NCBI GenBank assembly: GCA_001584585.1
Contig: LSYV01000011.1
Coordinates: forward strand, 1,905,698-1,969,697
Direction of reading: 5' to 3'
Origin: Gonium pectorale
Lineage: Eukaryota; Chlorophyta; Chlorophyceae; Chlamydomonadales; Volvocaceae
DNA: 64,000 nt
A program made the position numbers and the translations under genes. Positions within the stretch are counted from its first letter, which is position 1; the number at the start of each line of letters is the position of its first letter. Of this stretch, positions 36,434 through 47,500 are shown one piece after another. Under the pieces are notes generated by a model. That model saw nothing but the letters and a program-made list of their open reading frames with translations, made no database searches and was not told the origin of the DNA.

Positions 36434-37093
36434 GGCGACATAGGGAGGATCGTACAGAGAGCAAACGATGGTGACCCAGGGGTCGGCGGCGCGTCGTCAG
36501 TGGAGGCGGAGACACTGACGGAGGCAGAGCAAATGGCGCCACCTCCGGAGGGCATCGCGCCCTGGGACGACCGGCGGCTTGTACTGTTCCCTCTCCCTGC
36601 AGACGCTGAGCTCCGGGAGGAGATGCTGCTCAAGGCGTTGTACGCTCGGGAGCCTCAGTCGCCGACAGGGGCGGCGGGTGACGGCGGTGCCGCCGCCGCG
36701 GCAGCCTCCACCCCGATCCCGGATGCCCTGCGCAGCCTTATGCGCCCTGCGGCCGCTGGCCGGCCCCGGCACTGCTGCCGCGCGCTGCGGCTGCCGCCCG
36801 GCCGCCGCCACGGCGGGCTGCCGGCCGATCCCTCCGGCGACGCAGCGCGCGAGGAGTGCGTCCGCAGTTTGTCCCCTGGCTGGATGCTGCGCGGCGAGTT
36901 AGCTAGGTGGTACTGGCGGTTAGTCGGAACGGGTACGAGGAGTTCCGGGGCCTCAAGGAGGGTGGTGAGATGGGCGAGGGCTCTGGCATATGCGGTTGAC
37001 CAAATGTGGGCGGAGTCACAGCTGATCATATCGTACCTCCGCGCCACCGAGGTGGCAGCTTTTGGTTGGCAGCGCAGGTGGGGCAGCCTGTGA
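36434..37093 (+). CDS. Coding-like fragment of unknown protein (possible single exon)
   Basis: An open frame runs from a possible acceptor (TATACAG|GGC at 36431) to a stop at 37093. The first in-frame ATG is 36533, giving 186 aa. The best-looking part is APWDDRRLVLFPLPADAELREEMLLKALYARE followed by an Ala run and DALRSLMRPAAAG; after about 36770 the frame looks less protein-like. It may be one exon of a gene whose other exons I cannot find, or a gene relic. It lies between the two coiled-coil paralogs on the opposite strand. No family recognised. Confidence 0.3.
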   Translation, partial: GDIGRIVQRANDGDPGVGGASSVEAETLTEAEQMAPPPEGIAPWDDRRLVLFPLPADAELREEMLLKALYAREPQSPTGAAGDGGAAAAAASTPIPDALRSLMRPAAAGRPRHCCRALRLPPGRRHGGLPADPSGDAAREECVRSLSPGWMLRGELARWYWRLVGTGTRSSGASRRVVRWARALAYAVDQMWAESQLIISYLRATEVAAFGWQRRWGSL

Positions 37094-38488
37094 GGGGTTG
37101 AGCGCTGGCGTAGGAAATAAAGGCGCAGCAGGCCACCGCCGCTTCCGACGCAGCCGTCTGGCCATGGCTAGCATGGCACCACGAAGCTCGATCTGCGGGT
37201 TACGGAGGCGTACAGACGGCAAGCATGCAGCTAGCCTGCTAAGAGCACAAGCAGCACGACAAGCAAAGCATCCATAGGTCACCCGTGGTCGGGGCTTGGA
37301 TTGTTCGCGCGGTCTGCATACGCCCCTTCCCCCCTTGGGTAGGAACTCCATTACTCCGTGGCCACCGCCTCTGTCTCCCGGAGGAGGGGGCCCTGAATGC
37401 GGTCGCCTAGGGAGGGCTACTTCAAGCTATGCACTGCGCTGTGACTCTGAGAAGAGGCCGTTAATGCGGAGCCAGCGCCCCTTTCTCCCTGAGGCACCGT
37501 AGCAACCCCATAACGCGGTGGCAGCGCCGATGGCACCCGGAGGAAGTGGCCGCACAACGCGGTCGCGTGCGCCCATGGGAGAGGGCCCTTCGCGCGGTGC
37601 AGACACCAACGCCGCCCAGCAGGGGACGGGGCTTACATCACTCACACTTGCCTTCCTGGCGGAGAGTACAATCACATGAGACGCAACCTCCCTGTCCTGA
37701 AGAGACGACATGTACGCACACTGTGAAAAGGCGCTGCCGGGCACTAGCACGCCAGCCGAACGTATATTCGGGTTTATACCAGTACACGGCAAGGAGCGGA
37801 GCTTACATACATGGATACTGAGTGGCGCAGGAGCTACGCAGGCGGCAGCTCCGCCACAATTAACAAACTGTGCCTTGACTTCGCCGGCCGAGTTAGGTTG
37901 TCCAGCCGGTTGCCGCTTGCTTGTCATGCACGGTGTCGTACAGTGTACGGGATGAATCCTCTTGCACGGCGCAATGCCAAGGGTTACAGGACTCCGCAGC
38001 GAACACATGACATACACTGGCACCTTGAGCCGGAGACAGCCGGACTCTTCAGCCACGGATGAGACCGGGCGCCGGTCAACTAAGACCATCTGGCTCATCC
38101 AACGCTTTGCCGTACTCCCTCTTTCTCCGTAAGTTTCTCTTTTTTGCCGCCGTATGCACGGATGGGGCGGGACAGCCCGCAGCCAGCATTCATCCCGAAC
38201 GCTCTATGCCCCATGCCCCCATGCAGACATGCACGCACGCCGCAGAACAGGGGCATGCTCCAGACCCAACCCCTCATAAAGATTACGCCACATTTTGTGC
38301 CGCACGCCTGCAAAACCTTCCATGACACCATGGCATGATACCTTGCCCCACATGCCACGAACGGTCGCTCCACTAGCCTCTCCTGTCTCCTCTCCTACTA
38401 AATATCAGTACCTCATACTTCACTGCCGACCAGGAGCACGATTTTCTTTGCTTTGAGACGCACCGCCTCAGCCGTCGCTTCCTGCAAG
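37094..38488. other. Intergenic upstream of the stop of paralog 2
   Basis: 1.4 kb. It contains the degenerate repeat at 37351-37640 and a 223-codon minus-strand ORF (37427-38098) with no family features, which I do not call as a gene. The 3' UTR of paralog 2 should lie at the right end. Confidence 0.4.
37351..37640. repeat. Degenerate GC-rich minisatellite-like repeat
   Basis: Five or six imperfect units of variable length (about 35-65 bp) share a core like AAYGCGGTSGC.GCGCC followed by CCGGAGGA and GGCCC. The units are diverged and interrupted, so this is an old array or chance similarity in GC-rich DNA. Confidence 0.35.
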
Positions 38489-39200
38489 CTACAGGTGCGG
38501 GATAGCAAGGCGTGAACGCACCCGCCGGACTTCCCCCTTGAGTTCCTGGTTCTCCGCCCGCAGCGCCGCCACCCGCTCCGCCAGCTCCGCCAGCGCCAGG
38601 TCGCGCATCGTCTCCCGCACGACGCCCTCCATGAACGCGTGCACCTTCCTGACCACCCGCATCTGCTCTTTGCTCAGTGCCAGCGGCTCGTCGGAATCCG
38701 GCAGCCGAAGGAACACTTCTCCGTCTCGGTTGCTGTACAGCCAGCACCGCTCCCCCGACGTCAACGCGGCAGCCTTGTACCGCCCAATGTAGACCCACAT
38801 CTCATGCGGGTTGGAGAGGTGCATGCTGGGCACGCAGTAGCCGTCGGGGTGCTTGTATAGCAGCTTGGGCGCGTATGCGTACATGAGCTCCCGAGAAAGT
38901 TTAGTGGCCTTGGCGGCCAGGCTTGAGTCGCGCGCACGGAAGGCCGCGGGCCGGGCGGTAACGTAACCTTTCTCGTCAACTGGGAAGTCGAGGCCCTCGG
39001 GGTCATGCTGGGGATTGGGGGAAGTTGGGATAGAGAGGTGACATGGTAGGGTAGGAAGGGTAGGAGCGCTGAGGCGGCATGGATGGAGCAAGGGCGGAGG
39101 GGCGGACGTAGCCGATAAAGCGTTCCATACAACGTCAGCGCATAGCAGCATTCAAGTGAGCCCATACCGTGGTGTTGAAGCTGTTCTTGTGTTGCACCAT
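38489..39200 (-). CDS. Uncharacterised coiled-coil protein, paralog 2
   Basis: Two exons, 39200-39168 and 39007-38489, give 183 aa. The intron is phase 0 with ACG|GTATGG and CCCCAG|CAT. Exon 1 starts MVQHKNSF. Exon 2 opens HDPEGLDFPVDEKGYVTARP and shares with paralog 1 the blocks AAFRARD, LLYKHPDGYCVPSMHLSN, HEMWVYIGRYK, CWLYSN and DSDEPLAL. The C-terminus is a heptad coiled coil (AERVAALRAENQELKGEV) ending in a basic tail. The same strand, intron position and 3.6-kb spacing to paralog 1 point to a local gene duplication. Function unknown; homo- or heterodimerisation of the two products is a plain inference from the coiled coils. Confidence 0.75.
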
Positions 39201-40071
39201 TTGCAAGAACTGCGGAAGAACTGCTACAAATACCGGTAGCAGCTCCTGCCAACAGCTGCCACTTCAAGCGCTCGTTTAAGATGGTATTCACTGTCTCGTG
39301 GAATGTGAGCTTGTAGATTTTTGTTTCAGCGCCAGTCCCGTCGCGTCGATGTCCCTGTCCATGTCCCATCCACGTCAACTGTCGTGTCCGTCAGAATGAC
39401 CATGCGGACACTGCCATCATCTTGAATGCGTATACAACGCGTGTATGCTTATGCGCGGCGCCGCCAGCGACGCCTTCTTCGTTGCCGGGCGGGCTGTTTG
39501 TATGTCCAGAATCAGAGGGAATGCCCGTCGGGTCAAGGCATGTGTGGCGGAAGCCCTGGACCCAGTGGTCATAGGCCCAGAGGCAATGGGGACTACAAAG
39601 CAGTTAACAAAGCCTGGCACATGCCCGCCGAGAGAGGCAGCCCCCCAAGCCGCGTGGCCCTTGACATGGCGTGACCACGCGCACGATGACCCCGTAAAGA
39701 TTGACGCTGTGTATCATAGATGATCGTAGCAAGCCCCAAGAAGGAGATCTAATCGGCGTACGGGCGTGGGGTTTGGCAGTTGTGTAGGGTTGTAAGCAGT
39801 TGGAAGGCATGTTGCCTTCCTTGAAAGCTGTCATACTCAGCTCCGTTTAGTCGGTTTGGCCTTCTGGCTCGGCTCTAGCTCTAGCGCACGACCGCAAAAG
39901 CAAAACTGTCGCGACCGACACCTTTGTGCAGTTGCTCGCTCTACAAATTTACCCATTTACCATAGCATTTGCTCAATGCATGTATGATTGTTCTGGTCAA
40001 CCACGTTGCAAGGGAAATAGTGCCCATTCTCAGCTGCAGGGAGGAGATTCGACGGCATCCTGAGCATAGCC
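39201..40071. other. Intergenic between paralog 2 (-) and a basic-protein gene (+)
   Basis: 870 bp between divergent genes. It must contain both promoters. A 92-codon ORF at 39445-39723 has no family features. No clear motifs seen. Confidence 0.4.
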
Positions 40072-41329
40072 ATGGCGAGAGGCAAGAAGAAGAGCAAGCA
40101 CCAAAGGAGATACCAAGGAGCTGGCCCACGGGCCGGAAACGCCTCAGGCGACGCTGTTGGAGCGCCAGCCCCAGCAGCCACCGACATATCTGCTGGGTAC
40201 CAGCGCAAAGTTACGCAGTCCCTCAAGCAGCAGCCAAGTAAGGCTGCGCGGAGGGGACTTGCTGGGGCGTCACCGCGCCAGCCCTCAAGCACTGACCTCG
40301 GTGCGGTCGCCGTGCGGGGCCTGCAAGACGGAGCTACCCACAACTGCAGAGCTACGGCGAACGTGGGAGAGCTGGGAGGCAAAGCGGGGGCTCCCAGCAG
40401 CCTGCCTTCACGCAAACGCGCTCGTCTAATAAACGGCGACACAGTGCAAGGCCCTGGCACCGATCCCCGCTCTCCTACAACTCCCGGCGGACAACTGGCC
40501 CAAGAGGCGAACGGAGACGCATGCCCAGCAGTGCCAGTCAAACGCGCCCGATCTGACGACCCGCCTTTGCAAGGGCAAGAGCAAGCCGATGCCCCGCGTT
40601 CGAGGTATTGGCGGCGCAAGCGCGCACGCCGCAACGGCCGCCCTACAGCCCTACAGCCCAACAGCGGGCCGCCGCGCACTGCTGCTCAGCTTTCGGAGAA
40701 CGGTGGACTAGAGGCGCAGGCTGCTTTAATCCTGTCCGTCCAGCCCAGCTCAGGGCAGCAGTTGCCCTGTGGCACGGGCGCGACTGCGGTGAGGCCAGCA
40801 ACGGGTGCAGCAGCAGCTGACGTCGCCGTTGGCAGCTCTGGTGACAGGGCGAATGGTGGCCTTGCAGGTGCGTGTATGGGAAGGTGGGTGGGTGGCCTTG
40901 CAGGAAGGTGGGTGGCCTTGCTATGGGAAGGCCTAAGTCCCCTGTGTGTGGTCGCGGGTCGATACATATTTGAAAAGCATGCGTGGGCACGGATTCAATG
41001 GGTATTGGTGGACGCTTTTCCTTTGGGTATGGCCACAGCAAGTGCCGCGTAAAATGCCCACAGGTGCGACCTGCCAGCCGCACGCGGAGCCGCCAGCGGC
41101 ACGGCCTCTGTGTCCCGACGTAGGGAGATCCGCAGGAGCTGGTCACCGTATTGCAGTAGGTGCAGGTGAGGTTGCAGTGTTGTACATGGTGCACATATTC
41201 CAGGCCAAGCAACCGCCCAAGTATCCGCGTGCCAAGGGCATCTTGCTTGAACATACATTCTTCATGGTCCCGAACTATGCGCTTCTGCGTATGAAGTTGT
41301 ATTTGCGCGAATGTTGCTTTTGGAGTTGA
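40072..41329 (+). CDS. Basic low-complexity protein, or N-terminal part of the downstream ZNFX1-like gene
   Basis: The start is MARGKKKSKHQRRYQG, rich in Lys and Arg and likely to act as a nuclear-localisation or RNA-binding tail. It continues as a disordered sequence with several KR patches (RKRAR, VKRAR, RRKRARR). The preferred model has exons 40072-40867 and 41064-41329 (GCAG|GTGCGT, phase 1), 353 aa. Without splicing the frame stops at 41052 (326 aa). Alternatively a donor at 41159 (GTAG|GTGCAG, phase 1) would join in phase to the exon at 41649 and make this the N-terminus of the giant helicase gene. Many ZNFX1-type proteins start with a basic low-complexity tail, so that alternative is serious. 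Confidence 0.5.
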
Positions 41330-41534
41330 AAGGCCATCACGGGTCAATGTACGGCTTTCACGGGTGGAGGGTTTTCATTGGACGGAAAGAATACAGAAAC
41401 TGCTATGAATCTCATCGCCAATTAAATTAGGAGAATGATCCAGGACTCCTGAACTAAGCACGGAGGTCGGCTCGCTCTTTTCGCGATCTTGCAAGCAAAG
41501 CAAGAGTTTGAAGCGGCAGTCAGCATTTTAAGAT

Positions 41535-44500
41535 ATGGATCGAACATCAGGTAAGTCGCACCGATCCCTGAAACCGAAGTGACTGCAACCGTCGCCATGC
41601 ATCTCCTTCCATCTGACCCCCGCCCCGAATTAATTTACTCCCTAATAGGAGCGTCTTTGCGGAAATTCTTCGACAAGGTTACAAAAGACGTCAACGCCCG
41701 CTGGGACCCCTATCGCGACAGCGTCCGCTTCCTGCAAGCGCTGCTCGAGTACGATGATCCTGCGGACCTGCTGTACCGCCTCAACAACCAGAAGGTCGGC
41801 TTGGGCATAGGTCGTTGCTGCAAGCTCTGTGGTGCACGTCTACTGCCGTGGTGCTCGCCAGTCACCACGGGTCGGCCGTGGTCTGCTGCATGCCATACAT
41901 GGCCATCGTACGCCCTTTCGACATCTAGCAAGCAAAATTCAGCATTGCTTTGGCGGCCCTATCTTCCTGCCGTCACAGGAGCGCGGGCTGACGCTGCTCA
42001 AGCAGGCTCTGATGCAAGATGGAAGCCCTGAGCGCATGGCGCAGTACGTGGTGCCGATCTTCAGGCTGCTGGGGAGCGACACGCTCAGCGGGGGGACGTG
42101 CAGGTGCGCTGCGGGCCCTCTAACCCGAGCCTGGAAGTATGCGTTCCAGTCCAAGCAAGCCCAATCCAGGAAGGCTGGGGCGCGATAGCATAACGTTAAG
42201 CTAGCAGCGCCGCCTTAAAGTTATGGCTTTGGCTGCGCGGTTTCACACGTCAAGCCTTTCTTTATTTGCGAAACAATTTACACTTATTCTGTAATGGTGT
42301 CCTTGCTGACCTCATCCACCTTCGCAGGGCGCCGCTGCTGGCGCTGCTGGAGGCGCTTTTCCGGGTGCCGGGGCTGCTGCAGTGCCTCAACGGGGCCATC
42401 GCGGCGGGCAAGGTGGCGGACGCGTCGCCCGTCGGCTGGTTCCTGCTGACGCTAGCATCGCAGGTACGGCACCTATCCGAGCAGGCAAGGCGTAATGTCC
42501 AGGCATTGGTGGCTGTACTATCTGCTTTGTTCGGTGCCCGTAAGCAGTGTCTAGGAGCGGACAACACATTTCGGTTTTCCTCCTCGCTGTTGCTGCTGCT
42601 GCTGCCTTGACTCTGTCATCAAGAAATCAGGTGTGCTCGCCAGCTCATGAGCTGTAGCAGGTGCAAGCCCCTGCAACGTCGCAGCCGACTGCCCTCGCCG
42701 CATGGCCGCAGGTCGAGGAGGTGCGTCAAAGCTCTGAGGTGCTGCAATTGGCTGACACGCTGTCGGCACGTGGCGGCGAAACAGAAAAGATCGCCCGCCG
42801 CCTCAAGGTGGTGCTGGCGGGCACGGCGGCGGCGGAGGCCAGGGCCGCGGCGGCAGCGGCCTCCGGTGCTGCTGCCTCCGCGTCAAAGCGCGGCGGAGTG
42901 GCGCTGGAGGACCTGATTGCGGGTCCCGGAGGGCGGCACGACAACGACCACGTTGACTACAGGCACGAGGCGGGGCTGAGGGATCTGGGTGGGGGTAGTG
43001 AAGACGGGAATGAAACGGGTCGCGTCGCGGACACCAAATTGCATCAAATGCAATAGAAGAACTTGTGGCGGTCTTGGTGGGGATCGGGAGGATGATGACC
43101 TAGAAGGTTTGGTGACATCGCGCCAGAGAGCGGATTGCATGAGCCGCTGAGTCGGGGCTGGACAAGATGCGCAGCTTCTTGCGAGTGCACGTGCTGCACG
43201 TGGCTGGCTGAATGAAAACCTTGCGTGCACCCTGCGTTCGCCTCTCTGCAATGGTTGTAGGTCCATCAAGATCCTGACGACGTCCGAGGAGGTGAGTTGC
43301 ACCTTGCATCAACTTGCAGCGGTGGCTGTAGCACTTCACGATCCGATTGCAGCGATTCGAACCCATTTTCTATGGGTCAATGCACCGGTACCTATTGGGA
43401 ACATGCGAAGCGACGGTTTTGACATCTTGTCCGCACATGGATGGCATGTGTCTATCGGCGCAGGCGCTCTGCGCCCGGCCGCCCTACCTCCCGCGGAGCA
43501 GCCGCCCCGACCACAAGGACGGCAAGGAGGCCGCCGGTCCGCAGGAGGATGGCGAGGTCCAGGCCTCCGACCCGCACGCCCCGCCCGATCCCGAAGCCGC
43601 GCTCCTGGACCGCCATTTCCGCCTGCTGCGCGAGGACCTGGTACAGCCGCTGCGGCAGGCGCTGGCGGTCCTGGGCTTCGCGTCCACCAGCCCCGCCACT
43701 GCTTCAGGCGGACAGGCGCAGCAGGAGCAGGAGGGCCGGCGGTCCAAGCTTGCAATGTCCGCGGCGGCGGCCCAGCGCAACGTGTTTCACCTGGTCTCCG
43801 TGATGGGCACAGCGCTGAAGCCGCGGCCCTGTGTGCTGGTGGCAGTGGAGCTGCCCATGAGCCATCGCGCGGCGCGCATGGCAAGCAAGAGGGAGCGGGA
43901 GGAGTACTGGAGAGAGTACGGCAAGGGCACGCTGCCGGCCGACGCCTTGGTTTGCATCGCACGCCGGGTGGCGCCGGGCCAGCCGCCCGCCCCGCTGCTA
44001 TTCGGAACCGTTATGCGCCGCGAGCCTAAGGAGATGGCGCTGGAAGCGAGGTGGCCGGTCGTGGGGCTGGCGTTTGAGCGGGGCCAGGCGGGGGCGGAGC
44101 GGCTGCTGGCGGAGCTGGGGCGCGGGCCGGTGCTGAGCGGCGAGGGTCTGGTGCTGGTGCAGGTGAGAGCGGCTGTGTAGTAGGGTTGTCCGGGATCCGC
44201 GGTAGAGCAGCTGGGGGCCTCGAAGTGAATGGCACATCTGCCCCAAAGTGGACATGCGGAAGTAGAAGCTACCTTGGCCAGCGGCCGGGTTCCATGGAAG
44301 GATTATTACACAGCAATGCCTTTGGAGGGGCAAGCGCTAATGACGGGAGAACGAGTCCCTTGAGGCATGCGCCGTCTGCATGGAGGGATCCAAACGTGGT
44401 ACTCCCTTGAAGTTGTCGCGGCTTCGAAACGCACGTTACTTGTGGTACGGGGGGTCTCGCCTTCGGTTGCGAGCACCTCTCAAGGACCACATGGGTGCAG

Positions 44501-47500
44501 CGCTCGACCGCCCTCCCGGATGGTCCCACGTACCCTGCGCATTTCATTCCTTGTCCTTGCGCAGGTCTCGACGAGCTTCTTCGCCATCCGGCCGGTGCTG
44601 TCCTGCCTGCAGTCCATGCCGGGGCTGCCCCTAGCGGAGGAGCTGGTGCACGGGGAGGAGCCCCGGCCTTTGGGCTTCCTGCAGCCGGGGACCCTGGAAG
44701 CTGTAAGTGGCTTGGGATTGCGACTGATTGGCTTTGAATAATCATTTCCAGCTGCACCGTTCGACTCGCGGTCGCCGTCTGGCACCGGCTCGCATCCCGC
44801 GCGCTCTCCAGCAACCGGTGCCCACACGGTAAATGTCACTGCCCGTGAATCGTCTACTCCTTCGCGGACGTGTCGCAGTCGCTGCTTTGAGCCGTGCGCT
44901 AGCTGCGGCCTCTGGCCCTCTCCACCGGTGCATTTGCTTGTTACTGCAAGCTCCCTTGCTCGTTTGTTCTGGTGGCCCCACAGGAGCTGGCCCACCTGTC
45001 GACCCAGGGCGTCACGCTGGACCCCAGCCAGCGGGCGGCGCTGCAGGCCTGCCTCTCGCAGCGCGTGGCGCTGGTGCAGGGCCCGCCCGGCACCGGCAAG
45101 ACGTTCGTGGGCGTGCTGCTGTGCGACGCGCTGCTGCGCCACAGCTCCGAGACCATCCTGGTGGTCTGTTACACAAACCACGCGCTGGACCAGTTCCTGG
45201 AGGCGCTGCTGGAAAAGGGAATCACCGACATTGTGCGCATTGGGGGGCGGAGCAAGTCAGAGGTGAGCTGGCAAGGGTACGACATGTGCGGAAGCGCCGG
45301 CTTTCTTCCTTGCGTCCGGCGGTATGTGCGGGACCTGTTTGCTGTGCAGACGGGTGCATGTGCGCGAAGGGGTTGCGGATACAAGCATTGGGGCTTCACA
45401 ATAACCCTAAACTTATTGTGGGAAACTGGCAGACTCCTCAAGTCGTGCACCCTACTGCTTGCCCTCAAATCGTGCGTCCCTACATAACCCACTGTACGGC
45501 AGCGACTGGCGCCGTACAATCTGCGGGAGCTCACGGGCCCCAGAAACGGGCAGCGCGCCAAGATGTCAACCGCCGTCTACCGCCGGCTGTGCGCCCTTAG
45601 GGACGAGGCACGAGACTTGGAGACCAAGGTGCGGGGCAAACCTGCAACTACTGTACACATCGGCAGGTCGCCTCAGCCGTCTATTTTTCATATCACTACA
45701 TCAATACTACGTCCCTGCCTCCTGCAAGTGCTTTGGCCTCGTGCGCATGCCTCGCCATTTGGGCAGCGTTGGCTGCTTAGGCGTGAAGGCCAGGCCGCCC
45801 TCGTTAACCAAACATTCCACACCTTGCCACGCACGCTTAACAGGTTTTGGATCTCCAGAAGCTCCTCATACACACAGTGGGAGGCGAGGTGGTTCCGGAA
45901 CCAGACAGCTCGCAGCAGCAACAGCAAAGCAGAACCCCAGGATCGCAGCAGCAGCAGCAGCTCTCGCAAGCGCCACCACCTCCTCCACCTCCTCCACCTC
46001 CTCCGTTCAGGCTGAATCTCTGGGACGAGATGGGCCAGTTCCTCCAGGACGAGTACCCTGATGCTTGGGGCCAGCTGGAAGACGGCTACAGCGGGGCCTA
46101 CCGATGGCAACAGTGGCTGTCCGGCAGGTCAGCTCCGGAGGACGGTCAGATAGGCGACGGCGGGGACTGGAAGAGGGCTAAGACCCAGAAGAGGATGGGC
46201 GGCATGCCGTACGTGAGGGCGGAAGCTCTGCTGTACGAGCGTGTGTCGTACGGTGACGAGGCCGTTGCTGGCGGTAGCGCCGCATCCGCTGTCCCGCCGG
46301 CTCAACCCATTGCCGCCGCCGGCGGTCACGGCGCTGGCGGCAGTGACGGGCGTGGCGCAGGACGCGACGGCGAAGGTGGCAGAGCCAGGGGCTCTGCCGT
46401 CCCCGGAGCCCCCGGAGCCCGGGCGCAGGCTGTGTTGGCGATGCAGCTCGAGCAGCTTGCCTCACGGACAGAGGCGGACGCGTGGGCTCTCTCCCTGGAC
46501 GAGCGCCTGCTGCTGGCCGCCAAGTGGCTCCGGGAGCTGCGGGCAAGGTGCGCGATAGGTTGCCTCGAGCAACAGCACCGCGAGCACGACTCTGCAATGC
46601 AGCAGCCCCGGTGGGCGCGGCTGTGCCTTCTCGTGAAAAGGAGGCTAGGAGGGAACATGCTGCGTGCATTGGACCAAACGCCGGCATGTCAATAAACAGC
46701 TGTGAGGCCTAATGCGGCACGGCACGGCATGGCATCGGTGGGCCAGCATTGATACACGCGTTGCGGCGACTTGCTTACCTTCGTACGGTTTCCTGTTCGG
46801 TCTTACGCCCCAGGTGGTCTCAGGAGGTTGCCTCGGCACTCGTCCGCGGGAACGAGGTGTCGGCGGAGATGCGCGCCCTGCACGACGACACCACCCGCTC
46901 CGTGCTGTCTGGTGCGCGCGTCATCGGCATCACCACCACGGGCGCCGCCATGCACAAGGACCTGCTCCGCGACGCGGACGTGGAGCCGGGCGTGGTGCTT
47001 GTGGAGGAGGCGGGCGAGCTGCTGGAGGCGCATGTGCTGACCAGCCTGGGGCCGCGGACCAAGCAGCTCATCATGGTGGGCCGGAGGGAGGAGGCGGGGT
47101 TCAGGCTTGCTGTGCTGGGGCGCGGCTTGGTATGCGCACGTACGTTTTGCGGTAGAAGGCCATGTCCTTCTGGGACGCAGCTCCATTCCTTGACTGCCCG
47201 CCTGCCCTCAACCGCGCCCCACCCCGCCCCCTCAGATTGGCGACCACAAGCAGCTGCGCCCCAAGGTGGAATGCTGGCCCCTGTCGGTGCAGTCGGGCCA
47301 CGGCCACGACCTCAACGTGTCGCTGTTCGAGCGGCTGGTGCTGTCGGGCTTTCCGCACACGGCCCTGGCCAAGCAGCACCGCATGCACCCTGACATATCG
47401 GCCCTGGTGCGGCCCACGTACCCCGCGCTGGAGGACGCGGAGAGGGTGCACCGCCACCCGCCGGTGCTGGGCCTGCCGCAAGGGAGGCGGGTGGTGTTTG

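Noticed and set aside
37427..38098. 223-codon minus-strand ORF as a gene
   Set aside because: No splice partners, no domain, and part of it lies on a degenerate repeat; kept only as a remark.
43345..43375. GATTCGAACCC, a tRNA T-arm-like string on the minus strand
   Set aside because: Flanks do not fold as a tRNA; it lies in an intron of the giant gene.
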